This document shows, piece after piece, positions 54,661-63,845 of a stretch of 64,000 nucleotides of DNA. Position 1 is the stretch's first letter; each line of letters starts with the position of its first letter. The notes beneath the pieces were generated by a model. The model searched no databases, was not told where the DNA came from, and saw only the letters and a list, made by a program, of their open reading frames with translations. This DNA comes from Rhodoplanes sp963724735 (GTDB lineage: Bacteria > Pseudomonadota > Alphaproteobacteria > Rhizobiales > Xanthobacteraceae): positions 41,356-105,355 of the forward strand of contig CAVRVX010000016.1 in assembly GCA_963724735.1 (NCBI GenBank), given 5' to 3'. Both the position numbers and the translations under genes were made by a program.

Positions 54661-55448
54661 ATGCTGAAGAAAATTGCCTTCCTGCTGGCGCTTGTTTTTA
54701 CCCAAGCAGCGGTAATTGGAGCCTTAGCATTAGCGCCCCCATCGCCACAACCAGAACATAGCTCCAATACCGCAAAGCAATCCGAAACCAATATACGCAA
54801 AGACCGCATAGAAACTCAATCGCTGTGGGTGCCGACCGATTCCATTGGCCTCTATACTCTCGTATTGGCTGTATTCACTGGAATGCTGGTCGTGGTTTCG
54901 GCCACTCAGGGTATCTTTCTGCTGCGTGCCGACAAAACCGCCCGTATTGCTGCAAATGCTGCTGAGCGCAGTACCAGAGCAGCAATCTCGTTGCAGTTGC
55001 CAATAATCCGAATACGGCCTGACAGCCTTGGCCATGGCGATTTGTCTCAACCAGGAAAGAGAACTGAGTGCTACGTGGGCGAAGTCGCGGTCTCTAATCT
55101 CGGAGTGACAAAGGCTTTCCCGAAGGAGATCATTTACGGCTGGACGGTCGGGGACGAGTTGCCTGATAGGCCAGTTATTCTAATGCTGATAGGTTTCCGC
55201 TCAATCGCATTCTTGAACCTAATCCCGAGACATGCATTACGCAACGTCTCGCTGGCGTGTGCATCTTGGATGCGGAACAATGGACGACAATATGCGGAGG
55301 AAATTATCTCTGGTTCTATTGCGCCATTCTTTATGATGATTTTATGGGAGGAAGTCACAGCCATGGATTTTGCTGGCGCTGGGCCAACACCGGCATGGGC
55401 ATGGGCTGGCGCACTGACGGTACCCCCGCTTATAACCAAAAGACCTAA
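54661..55448 (+). pseudogene. Hypothetical two-helix membrane protein, frameshifted
   Basis: The first frame starts MLKKIAFLLALVFTQAAVIG with a signal or membrane helix, then a second helix (YTLVLAVFTGMLVVVSATQG). A soluble part follows with YVGEVAVSNLGVTKAFPKEI. At about 55170-55200 the natural frame moves: NRILEPNPETCITQRLAGVC and YLWFYCAILYDDFMG lie in the other frame, ending GTPAYNQKT. One missing base would explain it. It is the only plus-strand gene in the right half other than transposon genes, like a cargo gene. Base composition is lower in GC than its neighbours. Confidence 0.55.
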
Positions 55449-55572
55449 AAATAGCGCCGCGGAGGCCTGTCGCAACCAGGGCCAGCGTCGGCTTGTCGGG
55501 GGTGGCCTATAGGAGGCTGGTACCGAGTAATTGACCACGCATTTAGTCATGGGGGCGCGGTTCCTTTTTGGC

Positions 55573-56964
55573 TCAATCGAAACCTATGTCGTCGGGTGCG
55601 GTGATGTGTTGATATCCCGTCGAATGGTATTTCAGCTTGATGCCAAGGAAGCCGCGGTTGCCGTCCCGTTTATGAGGCTGGAACCCATGGTCTTCGAGCG
55701 CTTCGAAGAGCGTTCTGTGCGGTCCTGGGTCCTCGCCGGCATTCGCTGCCCAAGCGGCCCAGCTTTCGACAACGGTTTTGCGGGTTGTGAAGGCTAGGGG
55801 GTCGATGATACAGCAATCTTCGAGCCATGAAGAAAAAGCGTCTTCGGTTTCGAAGTAACGCTTGGTCGCGTCGTGCACGATCTGAGGTGGGTTAAGTCCG
55901 CCTTTTTGCCATTCTATGCACCCGTGGATCATCCACTGCAGGATGCTTGGCCATTCGGCTTTGAGCTTCGCGGTCAACTCCGGGTCGCGCTCGTCAGCCG
56001 GGACTGTGACGGCGAAAGGGATGAGATTCAACCGGCGCCGTATGGCTTCGTCGACGCGGCTGAGGGATGGCTTCGTGTTGCCGGCGACGATGATTTTAAA
56101 CTGCGGGATGTAGTCGAAGAAATCCTGGCGCATGAAGCGTGCGGGTACCCTATCCCCACCGGTGAGCAGCTTGATCTTCGTCTCGGCCCAGCGCCTGCCT
56201 TGCTCTGTCTCGTTGGCGCTGACCATCCTGGCTCCTTGCAGGCCTGCGAGTTCTGTCGGATGGCGATCCGAGATTGAGGCTGTGAACGCTTCGATCGGCG
56301 CGGTGCCGGTATAGTCAGCGAGCACGCCGGCGACGGTGCTGAGGAATACGCTCTTGCCGTTTGCCCCGGTTCCGTAGAGGAAGAACAGCGCGTGCTCGCG
56401 CGTGACCCCGGTCAGGCAATAGCCACACATTCGCTGCAGGTAGGCGATCAAATTTTCATTATAATTGGTGATCCGCTGCAAAAACTGGATCCAAAGCGGG
56501 CACCCCGTCCCTGCTGGGCTTACGGCGGTGATTTTTGTGCAATAGGCCTCACGATCCGGCGGCCGAACTATGCCGGTGCGCAGATCGATGATGCCGCCGG
56601 GCGTGTTGAGCTCCCAAACGTTGCGGTCCCACTGATCGGCGAGCACGGCCAGGGCGCGGTCCGATTGCGCAAAGCGCTCGACTGCGGCGGCGAATGCGGC
56701 CCTACTGGCAATTGCCTGGGTTTTGGCCGACTCGTTCTTGCGCAGATCACGGGCTACTTCGCGCGCCCATGAGAACGCAAGCTTGGTTTCCTCGCACTGC
56801 CATTTCGTCCCGTTCCAGGCGAACCATCGGCCGCGATTGTGGTCGTAGCGGAGGCTGTCGGCGTGGCGCTCGGCAAACACGAGGGCGACGCGGTCTTCCG
56901 TAACCAGTGGCTCGGCGCGATCTGCGGCGCGTTCCTGAAATTCTGCGAGGTCGATTATCGACAT
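55573..56964 (-). CDS. P4-family phage/plasmid DNA helicase-primase (D5_N, SF3 helicase)
   Basis: The 463-residue protein has a D5_N-type N-terminal region (YDHNRGRWFAWNGTKWQCEE, WELNTPGGIIDLRTG) and an SF3 helicase core. Its Walker A is FLYGTGANGKSVFLST, and further motifs lie in ARMVSANETEQGRRW and FKIIVAGNTKPSL. The C-terminus has a primase-associated winged helix (FSSWLEDCCIID). It unwinds origin DNA for element replication. Its start overlaps the primase-polymerase stop by ten bases. The gene is intact. Confidence 0.9.
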   Translation of the reverse strand: MSIIDLAEFQERAADRAEPLVTEDRVALVFAERHADSLRYDHNRGRWFAWNGTKWQCEETKLAFSWAREVARDLRKNESAKTQAIASRAAFAAAVERFAQSDRALAVLADQWDRNVWELNTPGGIIDLRTGIVRPPDREAYCTKITAVSPAGTGCPLWIQFLQRITNYNENLIAYLQRMCGYCLTGVTREHALFFLYGTGANGKSVFLSTVAGVLADYTGTAPIEAFTASISDRHPTELAGLQGARMVSANETEQGRRWAETKIKLLTGGDRVPARFMRQDFFDYIPQFKIIVAGNTKPSLSRVDEAIRRRLNLIPFAVTVPADERDPELTAKLKAEWPSILQWMIHGCIEWQKGGLNPPQIVHDATKRYFETEDAFSSWLEDCCIIDPLAFTTRKTVVESWAAWAANAGEDPGPHRTLFEALEDHGFQPHKRDGNRGFLGIKLKYHSTGYQHITAPDDIGFD

Positions 56965-57810
56965 TGTGCTTGCCTCCGTCGCAGTTCGCGGCCGGCGATC
57001 GAGTTGAGGATTGTTTGAATCTCCTCACCGTCGAGCGGCGGCTTGCAGCGGCAGGCGTTCCAAGAGGCAAGCAGTTCCATCACGACGAATGGATCGACAT
57101 AGCGGCGGAGCAGATGCCCGGCGAACCGTGCAAGCGAGGCGTTGCGTTGTCCCTCGGCGACATCGGCGCTAGCGAGCGTCCGCCATTCAGCAGACGGCGT
57201 GTTGCGTCCAGCTTTCGCTTGATCGGTCAGGGCCGCGGCAATAGCGGACGGCAGCGGAGCGAGTGCAATTTGCTTGGGATTGCAGCCGAGCTGCCAGCTA
57301 TAGCGGCGGCCGCTGATGTGCAGCGATGGCGGGAGCAACGCATAGCCGCCCTTGCCGCGCGTATCGATGCCCGGTCCTAGCTTGGCAGCACTATTCCCGA
57401 TCGTGGAGTTCGGGGAGGCAAAGTAAAGATGTTCACCGCCGCCTCCGGTCGCTGCGCGCCATGTTGGCGGCATGGGTCCGAACCGGCGCTCCAAGATCGA
57501 TGCGCTGCCGCCGTGCCGCGGGTCAATGTCAACAATCAGAATGCTCCCGGTCGCCCCAGCGATGTTCGCGTCGGCGCGGGCGCCCCACCAATGGCGGATG
57601 ATGCGTTCATCGGTGGTTGCGTCGAGTATTCCGGGCCAGGAATCCGAGCGGGTGCTTCCCCTGATTATTGCAGCTTAGTTTTCCGCAGCCGCACAAAAAC
57701 CCTCGCGACATTGGCGGAACGGTGGGCAGCACCGGCCACGCAGGGAATACTGCAATGCCGCGGCGCGCGTAGGCCAGTGCAGCTGCAACCATGTTGATGC
57801 TATCGCTCAT
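56955..57810 (-). pseudogene. Bifunctional DNA primase/polymerase (Prim-Pol), frameshifted
   Basis: The N-terminal frame begins MSDSINMVAAALAYARRGIA, with VFPAWPVL and a GKHPLG motif. The second frame continues ILDATTDERIIRHWWGARAD, SILIVDIDPRHGG (catalytic aspartates) and TGGGGEHLYFASP, the archaeo-eukaryotic-type primase core. It ends ILNSIAGRELRRR. At about 57644 an extra T (GGATTCCTGG) shifts the frame; without it the gene has 285 codons. Together with the P4-type helicase it forms the replication module. Confidence 0.75.
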
Positions 57811-57819
57811 GCTGCAGCC

Positions 57820-58220
57820 TCAGAAGGGCACGGCATCATCAAGATCGATGGGTGTCGAGGGTTTGCCAGGCAGTCGACCGGACGGTGCCGATCGATGACT
57901 AGATTTCGCAGGGCCCCCTATTGCCCCGGGCGAGAAAGCATTGATCGCGCGGATAACTGCTTGCGAGAAAGCGTCACGAGCTTCACGTCCGACGAATTCC
58001 ATCGTCGACCAGTATTGAGTTTTGCCACTGTTATCCTTGACGAGGCAGCCGTCCTTGACCTGCGGCTTGGACGGCAGTTGTGCCCACGTCTGGCCGTTCT
58101 TTGTGTGGATCGCCACATCTTTGACGAGAAGCTGGATGTCCTCGATCCGTATTGTGCAGAACCCTTGGAGGGTGTTTCTTTGGAACGGCTTCCAATCTTC
58201 ACATGTATTATAACAATCAT
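57820..58220 (-). CDS. Conserved hypothetical of the replication module, frameshift near N-terminus
   Basis: The conserved part reads DWKPFQRNTLQGFCTIRIED, VKDVAIHTKNGQTWAQLPSK and FVGREARDAFSQAVIRAINA. It matches a small beta-rich protein regularly found beside Prim-Pol genes in alphaproteobacterial phages. A GGAG site seven bases before the ATG at 58220 suggests that start, but its frame (MIVIIHVKIG) must shift within about 12 codons to join the conserved part. The tail is Ser/Pro-rich and ends IDLDDAVPF, reminiscent of single-strand-binding protein tails. Confidence 0.55.
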
Positions 58221-58314
58221 CGGCAGTCTCCTTCTCGGGGACCGCGTAAAGGCTTGCCAAAGGGCATCGGACTGATCTAAGTGGGAGGTGATCCAAGACC
58301 TACCGCAAATTCCG

Positions 58315-58351
58315 CCGAGCCCCGCGCCTCAACGCGGGGTTTCGGTTTTTT
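58315..58351 (+). terminator. Strong hairpin with T-run (plus direction)
   Basis: CCGAGCCCCGCG pairs with CGCGGGGTTTCGG (including G-U pairs) and is followed by six T residues. It overlaps the end of the minus-strand AlpA-like gene, so it could stop plus-strand antisense transcription into it. Confidence 0.5.
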
Positions 58352-58562
58352 AGGCGGCCGGCTCGATTAGCCGCGATTGCTGCCACCTGCGATTCTCGCC
58401 GACGGTCACGCCTCGCCGCTTGGCGGACAATTGGATAAATCGCGGCCCCTGACCCGATGCGATGAGTCGCTGCCCGGTACTTTCGGAAAAGCCGTTTAGA
58501 GCACACCAGTCGCCGAACGATAAGACCTTATCGTCATCGACGGTTTGTGTGGATCGCGCCAT
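58350..58562 (-). CDS. AlpA/excisionase-like small DNA-binding protein
   Basis: The 70-residue protein has the MerR-like winged-helix pattern of AlpA and phage excisionases: VLSFGDWCALNGFSESTGQR, then RLIASGQGPRFIQLSAKRRG and a basic end. A GGAG site precedes the ATG. AlpA proteins in satellites and P4 activate element genes or excision. Its place between integrase and replication genes fits that role. Confidence 0.72.
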   Translation of the reverse strand: MARSTQTVDDDKVLSFGDWCALNGFSESTGQRLIASGQGPRFIQLSAKRRGVTVGENRRWQQSRLIEPAA

Positions 58563-58564
58563 GG

Positions 58565-59065
58565 CTAATCTCCTGCACGTGTTTGACGTGCCTGAGGTGG
58601 GCCAGCCTGCATTGCCTGCTTAACCCGCTCACCAACGCCGGCCTTCGGCCCCCTCCGAGGTCTAACTGGCTGGCCTTCTTCAGCCACAGCCTGCCGCCCC
58701 AGACATTCCAAAAAGTCGCTCGCGTGGAACTTGATTTCATCAATCGGTAGCCCCTCTAGCACCTGCTGGTATATCGCACCCTCTGCCGCGCTATTAGCTA
58801 ATATTTCGAGCGCATCATCGCCTTTACCTGAGCGTCGACCGAGCGACATTTCGCGTTCGGCCAGTACTTCTCGAATTTTATTCACGCGATGCTCGACTAT
58901 CGCGTCATCCGCGATCCACCGGACCTCGCCCGAATCGCGCGCCACAGTCAGGATTTCCTGCGCGCGCTGGATGCTAATATTGAGACTTCGCGCGGCCAGC
59001 GCGGCGGCCTCTTGAGAAGAAAGCCACAGATCGTCTGTCATCGGCGCGCTCACACCTCTCGTCAT
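58565..59065 (-). CDS. Hypothetical protein coupled to the integrase
   Basis: The 166-residue protein starts MTRGVSAPMTDDLWLSSQEA. It has a helix-rich first half (AAALAARSLNISIQRAQEIL, VRWIADDAIVEHRVNKIREV), a middle with LEGLPIDEIKFHASDFLECL and a basic tail (RPRRGPKAGVGERVKQAM). The ATG overlaps the integrase stop (ATGA), so it was made from the same transcript before the integrase was split. MTDDLW eight codons in is an alternative start. No family recognised. Confidence 0.55.
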   Translation of the reverse strand: MTRGVSAPMTDDLWLSSQEAAALAARSLNISIQRAQEILTVARDSGEVRWIADDAIVEHRVNKIREVLAEREMSLGRRSGKGDDALEILANSAAEGAIYQQVLEGLPIDEIKFHASDFLECLGRQAVAEEGQPVRPRRGPKAGVGERVKQAMQAGPPQARQTRAGD

Positions 59066-59200
59066 CGTAATGGCACTACCCTGCGCTCATTGCCGTCAAC
59101 GATCGAGCGAACATGCTCGGCCCAAAGCACCAGCGCAGCCTTAATCTCGGGCTGGTATTTGTGCCGGTCATAAATCGCTTGGACGCCGCCCTTGACTGAT
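59062..59200 (-). pseudogene. Tyrosine integrase, C-terminal fragment
   Basis: The minus-strand frame reads VKGGVQAIYDRHKYQPEIKA, ALVLWAEHVRSIVDGNERR and VVPLR, then a stop. This is the final segment of a phage-type tyrosine recombinase, with the catalytic tyrosine in IYDRHKY. It completes the N-terminal part at 62810-63845, from which it is separated by about 3.6 kb of insertion sequences. Confidence 0.8.
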
Positions 59201-59262
59201 TTCTACAGTTCGAATCTGCAAGGCATTGACCGGGCAGTAGAAACCGCGCCGGAAAAGCGGCT

Positions 59263-61053
59263 TGGCACTACATTTTGGTCGATTGGCTGGGTTGGGCGGG
59301 ATCAGGCGTCGGCGAGTTGCCGCACGGTTGGCGGCAGGGCGACGCCGGCGGCGCGCAGGGCGAGGCCTGCGGCGGGACGTGGCGGTGCGCGCAGCAGAAA
59401 GCGTTTGCCGTCCTGTTCGACCTCCGTCTCGGTCAACGAGTTGAGATCGGCGAGGACGTTCGGCCAGGAACTCGCATGGCCCAGCGTTGCGATGCGGTCC
59501 TCCAGCTCCTTCTTCAGCACCAAGGCGAGAAAGCTACACGACACATGTCCGCGAATGGTCTCGTCGAGCTTGTGGAAAATCGGGCGCGTGGCGAACAGGC
59601 TTTTCGAGGTTCGGAACGCGCGCTCCACCATCCACAAATGTTTGTAGCAAAGCATGGTTTCGAGCGGCGAGAGATCGGCGTTCGTGCGGAGCACGAAGAT
59701 TCCGTCGAACTTGGCGTCCTCCTCCGCCTTGGCGCGATCGATGACAAAGTGGTCGTCGTCTGGCGTCGCGAGAAAGCGCCGATAGCCCTTGTTGCCGACA
59801 AGGGTCTTATCACCTTTCCTCAGCTGACGCTCGAGCGCGGCCAGGATCGCGGCTCTGGCGGCGGCGTCCTTCTTCATCTCTTCGCGATTGCGACAGACGA
59901 TGTAGCGCCGCCCGGCCAGCACGACCGCCTTGGCTTCGTAGTCGATCTCCTTGCCCCGCTTGGCGATCGTGAGTGGGATGAAGGGAGCGGGATCGGCGAG
60001 CACGAGGTCTCGCACCAGTTTGTCGCTGCGCTCGCGCACGCCGAGAATATAGCAAAGCCCGCGCGCTTCGAGTTCGGCGATGGTCTCGGCGCTGATCATG
60101 CCGCGATCGGCGACGACGCAGACGCGTTGAATGGAAAAGCGCTTGCGCAACCTATCGACCACCGGAACGAGGCTGCCGACATCGGCCGTGTTCCCTGGCC
60201 ACATTTCTGTGCAAACTGGTCGACCGTCGCCATCGAGCAGCACGGCCAGAATCATCTGATTGAGGTCCGGCCGATGGTCTTTGGAGAAGCCGCGCTGTCC
60301 CAGCGTCTGGCCGCCCGCTCCCTCGAAATAGAGGCTGGTCGTGTCCATGAACACGAGGTCGAGCGTGCTGAACAGATTGCGCCGGCGCGCGAACAACTCC
60401 TCCTCGACGACGTCCTTCAGGCAGCGTGGCGCGAAGAGCGTGGCGCCGTCCTGTTGATCTTCGCTCAGTTCCTCGCCCAGCCAAGCCATCGCCCGATAAA
60501 GGTGATGCAGGTCGAGATCCGCGGCGCCATCGATGGCATAATCCTCGCGCCAGCGGTCCGCCGCCCGATCGGAGCCGCCGGCAAACAGGCGATGCAGAAC
60601 GGTGAGAAACACCGCGCGTTCGAGCGGGAAGCCGTGCTTGCGGGAACCGGCGAGGTCTTCAATCACCTTGCGGCAGCCGGTCTCTTCCCACAATCGCTCG
60701 AAGACAAGGGCGGGCCCGATCCGCCGCGCCGCGTTCGCCGTGACGGTCCCCTCGGCGACGGCGTTGACGACGATGGCTTTCGCGGCGAAGCGCGCGCCCG
60801 ACCGCAGCAATCGTTCCAGTTGGCCGCTGTCGCGCAAATCCTCGATGCGGCCGAGCGTGGCGATCACCTGCTGGCGCACTTGCGCGCCGTCACGGCGGCT
60901 TTCGACGATCTGGAGGTAGGCGCGGCCGCCCGAGGTCTTCTTGCGGAAATACATGCGCGCAACCGTGCGAGCGACTCATTCGTGGTGCGCACATGATCAC
61001 CACAGATAGATATCTAGTCAATGATAATCACGCATAACGTGGCACTACATTTT
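59263..61053 (-). mobile_element. IS1634-like insertion sequence (ends approximate)
   Basis: The transposase gene is flanked by two direct copies of TGGCACTACATTTT at 59263-59276 and 61040-61053. True terminal inverted repeats were not found, so the boundaries are provisional. The element lies inside the split integrase gene. Confidence 0.5.
59302..60954 (-). CDS. IS1634 family transposase (DDE, IS4-like)
   Basis: The 550-residue protein starts MYFRKKTSGGRAYLQIVESR, the usual opening of IS1634 transposases. DDE residues are seen in LVFMDTTSLYFEG, VCVVADRGMISAE and WMVERAFRTSKSL, the last being the IS4-type Y/R..E box. Length and order are normal and the frame is intact. A plus-strand frame of 573 codons over it is a shadow. 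Confidence 0.92.
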   Translation of the reverse strand: MYFRKKTSGGRAYLQIVESRRDGAQVRQQVIATLGRIEDLRDSGQLERLLRSGARFAAKAIVVNAVAEGTVTANAARRIGPALVFERLWEETGCRKVIEDLAGSRKHGFPLERAVFLTVLHRLFAGGSDRAADRWREDYAIDGAADLDLHHLYRAMAWLGEELSEDQQDGATLFAPRCLKDVVEEELFARRRNLFSTLDLVFMDTTSLYFEGAGGQTLGQRGFSKDHRPDLNQMILAVLLDGDGRPVCTEMWPGNTADVGSLVPVVDRLRKRFSIQRVCVVADRGMISAETIAELEARGLCYILGVRERSDKLVRDLVLADPAPFIPLTIAKRGKEIDYEAKAVVLAGRRYIVCRNREEMKKDAAARAAILAALERQLRKGDKTLVGNKGYRRFLATPDDDHFVIDRAKAEEDAKFDGIFVLRTNADLSPLETMLCYKHLWMVERAFRTSKSLFATRPIFHKLDETIRGHVSCSFLALVLKKELEDRIATLGHASSWPNVLADLNSLTETEVEQDGKRFLLRAPPRPAAGLALRAAGVALPPTVRQLADA

Positions 61054-61282
61054 TGAAAAATCAGACCCTCAGACGAATAAAATCAATAGCTTACGCAGCG
61101 CAAACCGCCTCCAACTGTAGAAGATCAGTCTTTGCACTCGTGATTCAATCTGATCCCAGCCTTCCGCTGCAATATGCGGCCGCGACTGTCCGTTGGGCGT
61201 GCGGCACGGGATAATTGCAGAGCACCCGGTATCAGATGACGTAGTAAATTGAACCTCAACCGGATGTGTTACACATGACCGA
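61054..61282. other. Spacer between the IS1634-like and IS3 elements
   Basis: About 230 bases with no gene. It probably includes the left end of the IS3 element. I could not define an inverted repeat. Confidence 0.35.
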
Positions 61283-61678
61283 ATGAGTGACGGTCGCAAG
61301 ATTATGTCCCGAAGGGGCGCCGGAGCGCTCCCCCAAAGCTGGCGTGGACGGTTCGGGGGTTCGACGGTGAATGGCCCCAAGCGCTTTTCTGTTCAGCGCA
61401 AGATGGCGATTGTCGCGCGACTGTTGCGCGGCGAGCCGCTGGAACTGGTGGCGCGGGAGACGACTGTCTCGATCGCCAGGCTCAGCGAGTGGCGCGAGCG
61501 TGCGCTCGCAGGCGCGGCTACAGCCCTGAAAGAACGCGAGCGCGATGACCGCGACGACGAGATCGCCCGGCTGAAATCCAAGGTGGGCGAGATCACCATG
61601 GACAACGAAGTGCTCTACGCCAAGATCGAGGCGCTGGAGGGTAAATGCCCTTTGGCCCACAGGAGGTCGAGACGATGA
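61283..61678 (+). CDS. IS3-family transposase OrfA
   Basis: The 131-residue protein contains a helix-turn-helix (KRFSVQRKMAIVARLLRGEP, LVARETTVSIARLSEWRERA) and a leucine-zipper-like end (DEIARLKSKVGEITMDNEVL). It binds the element ends. Its stop overlaps the orfB ATG at 61675 (ATGA), and orfB is in the -1 frame, so either coupling or frameshifting could give the fused transposase. Confidence 0.85.
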   Translation: MSDGRKIMSRRGAGALPQSWRGRFGGSTVNGPKRFSVQRKMAIVARLLRGEPLELVARETTVSIARLSEWRERALAGAATALKERERDDRDDEIARLKSKVGEITMDNEVLYAKIEALEGKCPLAHRRSRR

Positions 61679-62589
61679 GCCAGACACTCTCGCCCTCCAG
61701 TGCTCGCTGTTATGGCATGGCGCGCGTCGCGCGGGTGTGGAAGATCTCGCGCGCCAGCGTCTATCGCTCTCTCAAGGAGACGCCGCCGAACACGATCGCC
61801 CGTCGCCCTGGTCCGGTCGGCGCATGCTCGGACGCGGAACTGGCAGAGCATATCCGCCAGCACATAGCCGCCTCCCGCCTTCACGGCGAGGGCTACCGCA
61901 AGTTATGGGCGCGGTTGCGCTTTGCTGGCGTTCGCGCGAGCCCCCGTCGTGTGCGACGGGTGATGCGCGAGAACGGCCTGCTTGCGCCGCACCGCGTTGG
62001 ACGCACCGAGACCAAGCCACACGATGGGACGATCATCACCGACAAGGTCAATGAAATGTGGGGAACAGACATGACGCAGACGATCACCATCCGGGAAGGC
62101 CGAGCCAATGTCTTCGTCGCCGTGGAACACGCCAACTCGGAAGTCGTCGGCATTCATGCATCGCGGTCGGCCAATCGCTTCGAGGCCTTGGAGCCGGTGC
62201 GCCAGGGGGTGCATCGCTGCTTCGGAGCCATCGCGCCCGGGGTGGCGTGTGGATTGAAGCTGCGTCACGATCATGGTTCCAACTACATGTCCGGCGATTT
62301 CCAGGACGAGATCGAATGCCTGGGGATCGAAGCTTCGCCCTCCTTCGTGCGACAGCCCGAGGGCAACGGCGTCGCAGAGCGCTTCATCCGAACCTTGAAA
62401 GAGAACCTGCTGTGGGTGAGAACCTTCGACACCATCGAAGAGCTGCGAGCCGCACTCGTCGAGTTCGCGGCTCGCTACAACGAAACTTGGCTCGTCGCTC
62501 GGCACGGCTATCGTACCCCAGCCCAGGTGCGAGCCGATCAATGCAGGCTTGATCCGAACACAACGGCCGATTTAAAGTTGGCCGCCTGA
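61675..62589 (+). CDS. IS3-family transposase OrfB (rve integrase core)
   Basis: The protein of about 304 residues starts MSQTLSPSSARCYGMARVAR. It has an HTH_21-like part (LHGEGYRKLWARLRFAGVRA, RRVMRENGLLAPHR) and the DDE core: MWGTDMTQTITI, LKLRHDHGSNYMSGDF and PEGNGVAERFIRTLKENLLW. The frame also extends upstream to 61645. It is intact. Confidence 0.9.
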   Translation: MSQTLSPSSARCYGMARVARVWKISRASVYRSLKETPPNTIARRPGPVGACSDAELAEHIRQHIAASRLHGEGYRKLWARLRFAGVRASPRRVRRVMRENGLLAPHRVGRTETKPHDGTIITDKVNEMWGTDMTQTITIREGRANVFVAVEHANSEVVGIHASRSANRFEALEPVRQGVHRCFGAIAPGVACGLKLRHDHGSNYMSGDFQDEIECLGIEASPSFVRQPEGNGVAERFIRTLKENLLWVRTFDTIEELRAALVEFAARYNETWLVARHGYRTPAQVRADQCRLDPNTTADLKLAA

Positions 62590-62650
62590 GCAGGGGCGCT
62601 TGCGTGCACTTCAGCCGCTCCTGGCCGTCGAATTCTTGGTGGCAAACGAT

Positions 62651-62734
62651 GGTTGGGTGGCAGGTCCTGTCAAGGCCGTCAGCCGCCGAAGGCGGGGGCC
62701 GCAGGACCGCCTTTACAGGACCTGCCATCCAGCC
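62651..62734. repeat. Large imperfect palindrome (26-bp arms)
   Basis: The arms at 62651-62676 and 62709-62734, built on GGCAGGTCCTGT and ACAGGACCTGCC, pair over 26 positions with one mismatch and two G-U pairs. A GC-rich 32-base centre also folds. It lies between the IS3 element and the broken end of the integrase. Confidence 0.6.
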
Positions 62735-62809
62735 ATACTCGGCCACCGAGGTCGACGGCTGGCAACATGAGCTCAGCCGGGTGTCTCAAAACCGGGCCGC
62801 AGATATGCG

Positions 62810-63845
62810 GCGCGACGCCGAGCCTTCCGAGCCCTGTGCGCATCGTTCTTCGGAGATCGTGTAGTCGCCACGGCGCGAGCGGCCTACCCGTCGCTATGAC
62901 GATCCTGGCGTCGAGGCGGAGCTTAGCGGCGGACCAGCCGCTAAAGGCTCCCCCCCGCGCCCCGAACACATAGTCCCTGCCCTGTCGTCGCGGGGCCGAT
63001 TGCAGGATGTCGATCGCTAAAGCCGGTAGCGGCAGTTCAAGCGTTCGACCGTTCTTCGTACGGGCGCCTGGGATCCTCAGAAGGCCGGTATCGAGACTGA
63101 TCTCGGACCACTTCAATGCGCCGATTTCCTCCCGTCGACAGCCAGACAGTAGCAATAGCTTAATGATGCGACCGGAATCATCGTCGCCGCACGCATTCCA
63201 GATGTCGTGGATTTCGCCATCGTTGAGAACGCGATCGCGGGCCTGCATTCCCTCAGTCGGATCATTGGTTCCGATGACCGGGTTGCTTTCGCACAGGCCC
63301 TCGCGCATGGCCCAGCTATAGAGCGCCGACAGATTATCACGGGACCTCGCAGCCGATGTCCGGCCGTGAATCTTGGTCAGCTCTTGCAGCCGCGCTGCCA
63401 CGTCCGCGCGTTTGATCGCCTCGATCGGACGATCGCGCAGTGGCCTCCAATGCAGTGTCAAATAAAGCGCAGCCGCTTTGTAGGAGCTTGGCCGGAGCCT
63501 ATCGCGCTTGGCATCGAGATAACGCTGGGCGACGACAGCCAGCGTCAACTTTGCCGCGGCAGCCTGAGCTCGCGCATGATCCCGCTCTGCGGCCGGATCG
63601 ATCCCGAGCTCAACCTGGGCAAACCGCTGGCGGGCGATTTTGCGGGCCTGGTCTAGGGTGATCTTGCGTACGTCACCGAGGCTCTCGCGACGTTGCTGGC
63701 GGCCGATCCGGAATTGAACGATATACACCCGCTTGGTGGGGCGCATCCGGACGCCAAAGCCGGGCAGCTCATCGTCCCATTCGATGTGGTCGGTCTTGCC
63801 GGGCGGCAGCGACAGCTTGGTGACATCGATCTTCGACAGGCGCAT
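62810..63845 (-). pseudogene. int: Tyrosine integrase (DUF4102 arm-binding type), N-terminal fragment
   Basis: The frame starts MRLSKIDVTKLSLPPGKTDH, with the arm-binding DUF4102 domain (WDDELPGFGVRMRPTKRVY, RRESLGDVRKITLDQARKIA). A SAM-like core-binding domain and the catalytic part follow, with LLLSGCRREEIGALKWSEI (first arginine) and APWRLHDLRRTMRTGLGRLG (His-x-x-Arg). After GVAPHI the homology ends and about 45 foreign codons follow. The tyrosine segment is at 59062-59200, so the integrase is split and presumably inactive. Confidence 0.85.

Noticed and set aside
59205..59222. TTCGAAT motif resembling a tRNA T-loop at the integrase junction
   Set aside because: No acceptor, D or anticodon stems can be drawn around it.
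59275..60996. Plus-strand open frame of 573 codons
   Set aside because: It is antisense to the IS1634-like transposase and has no domain.
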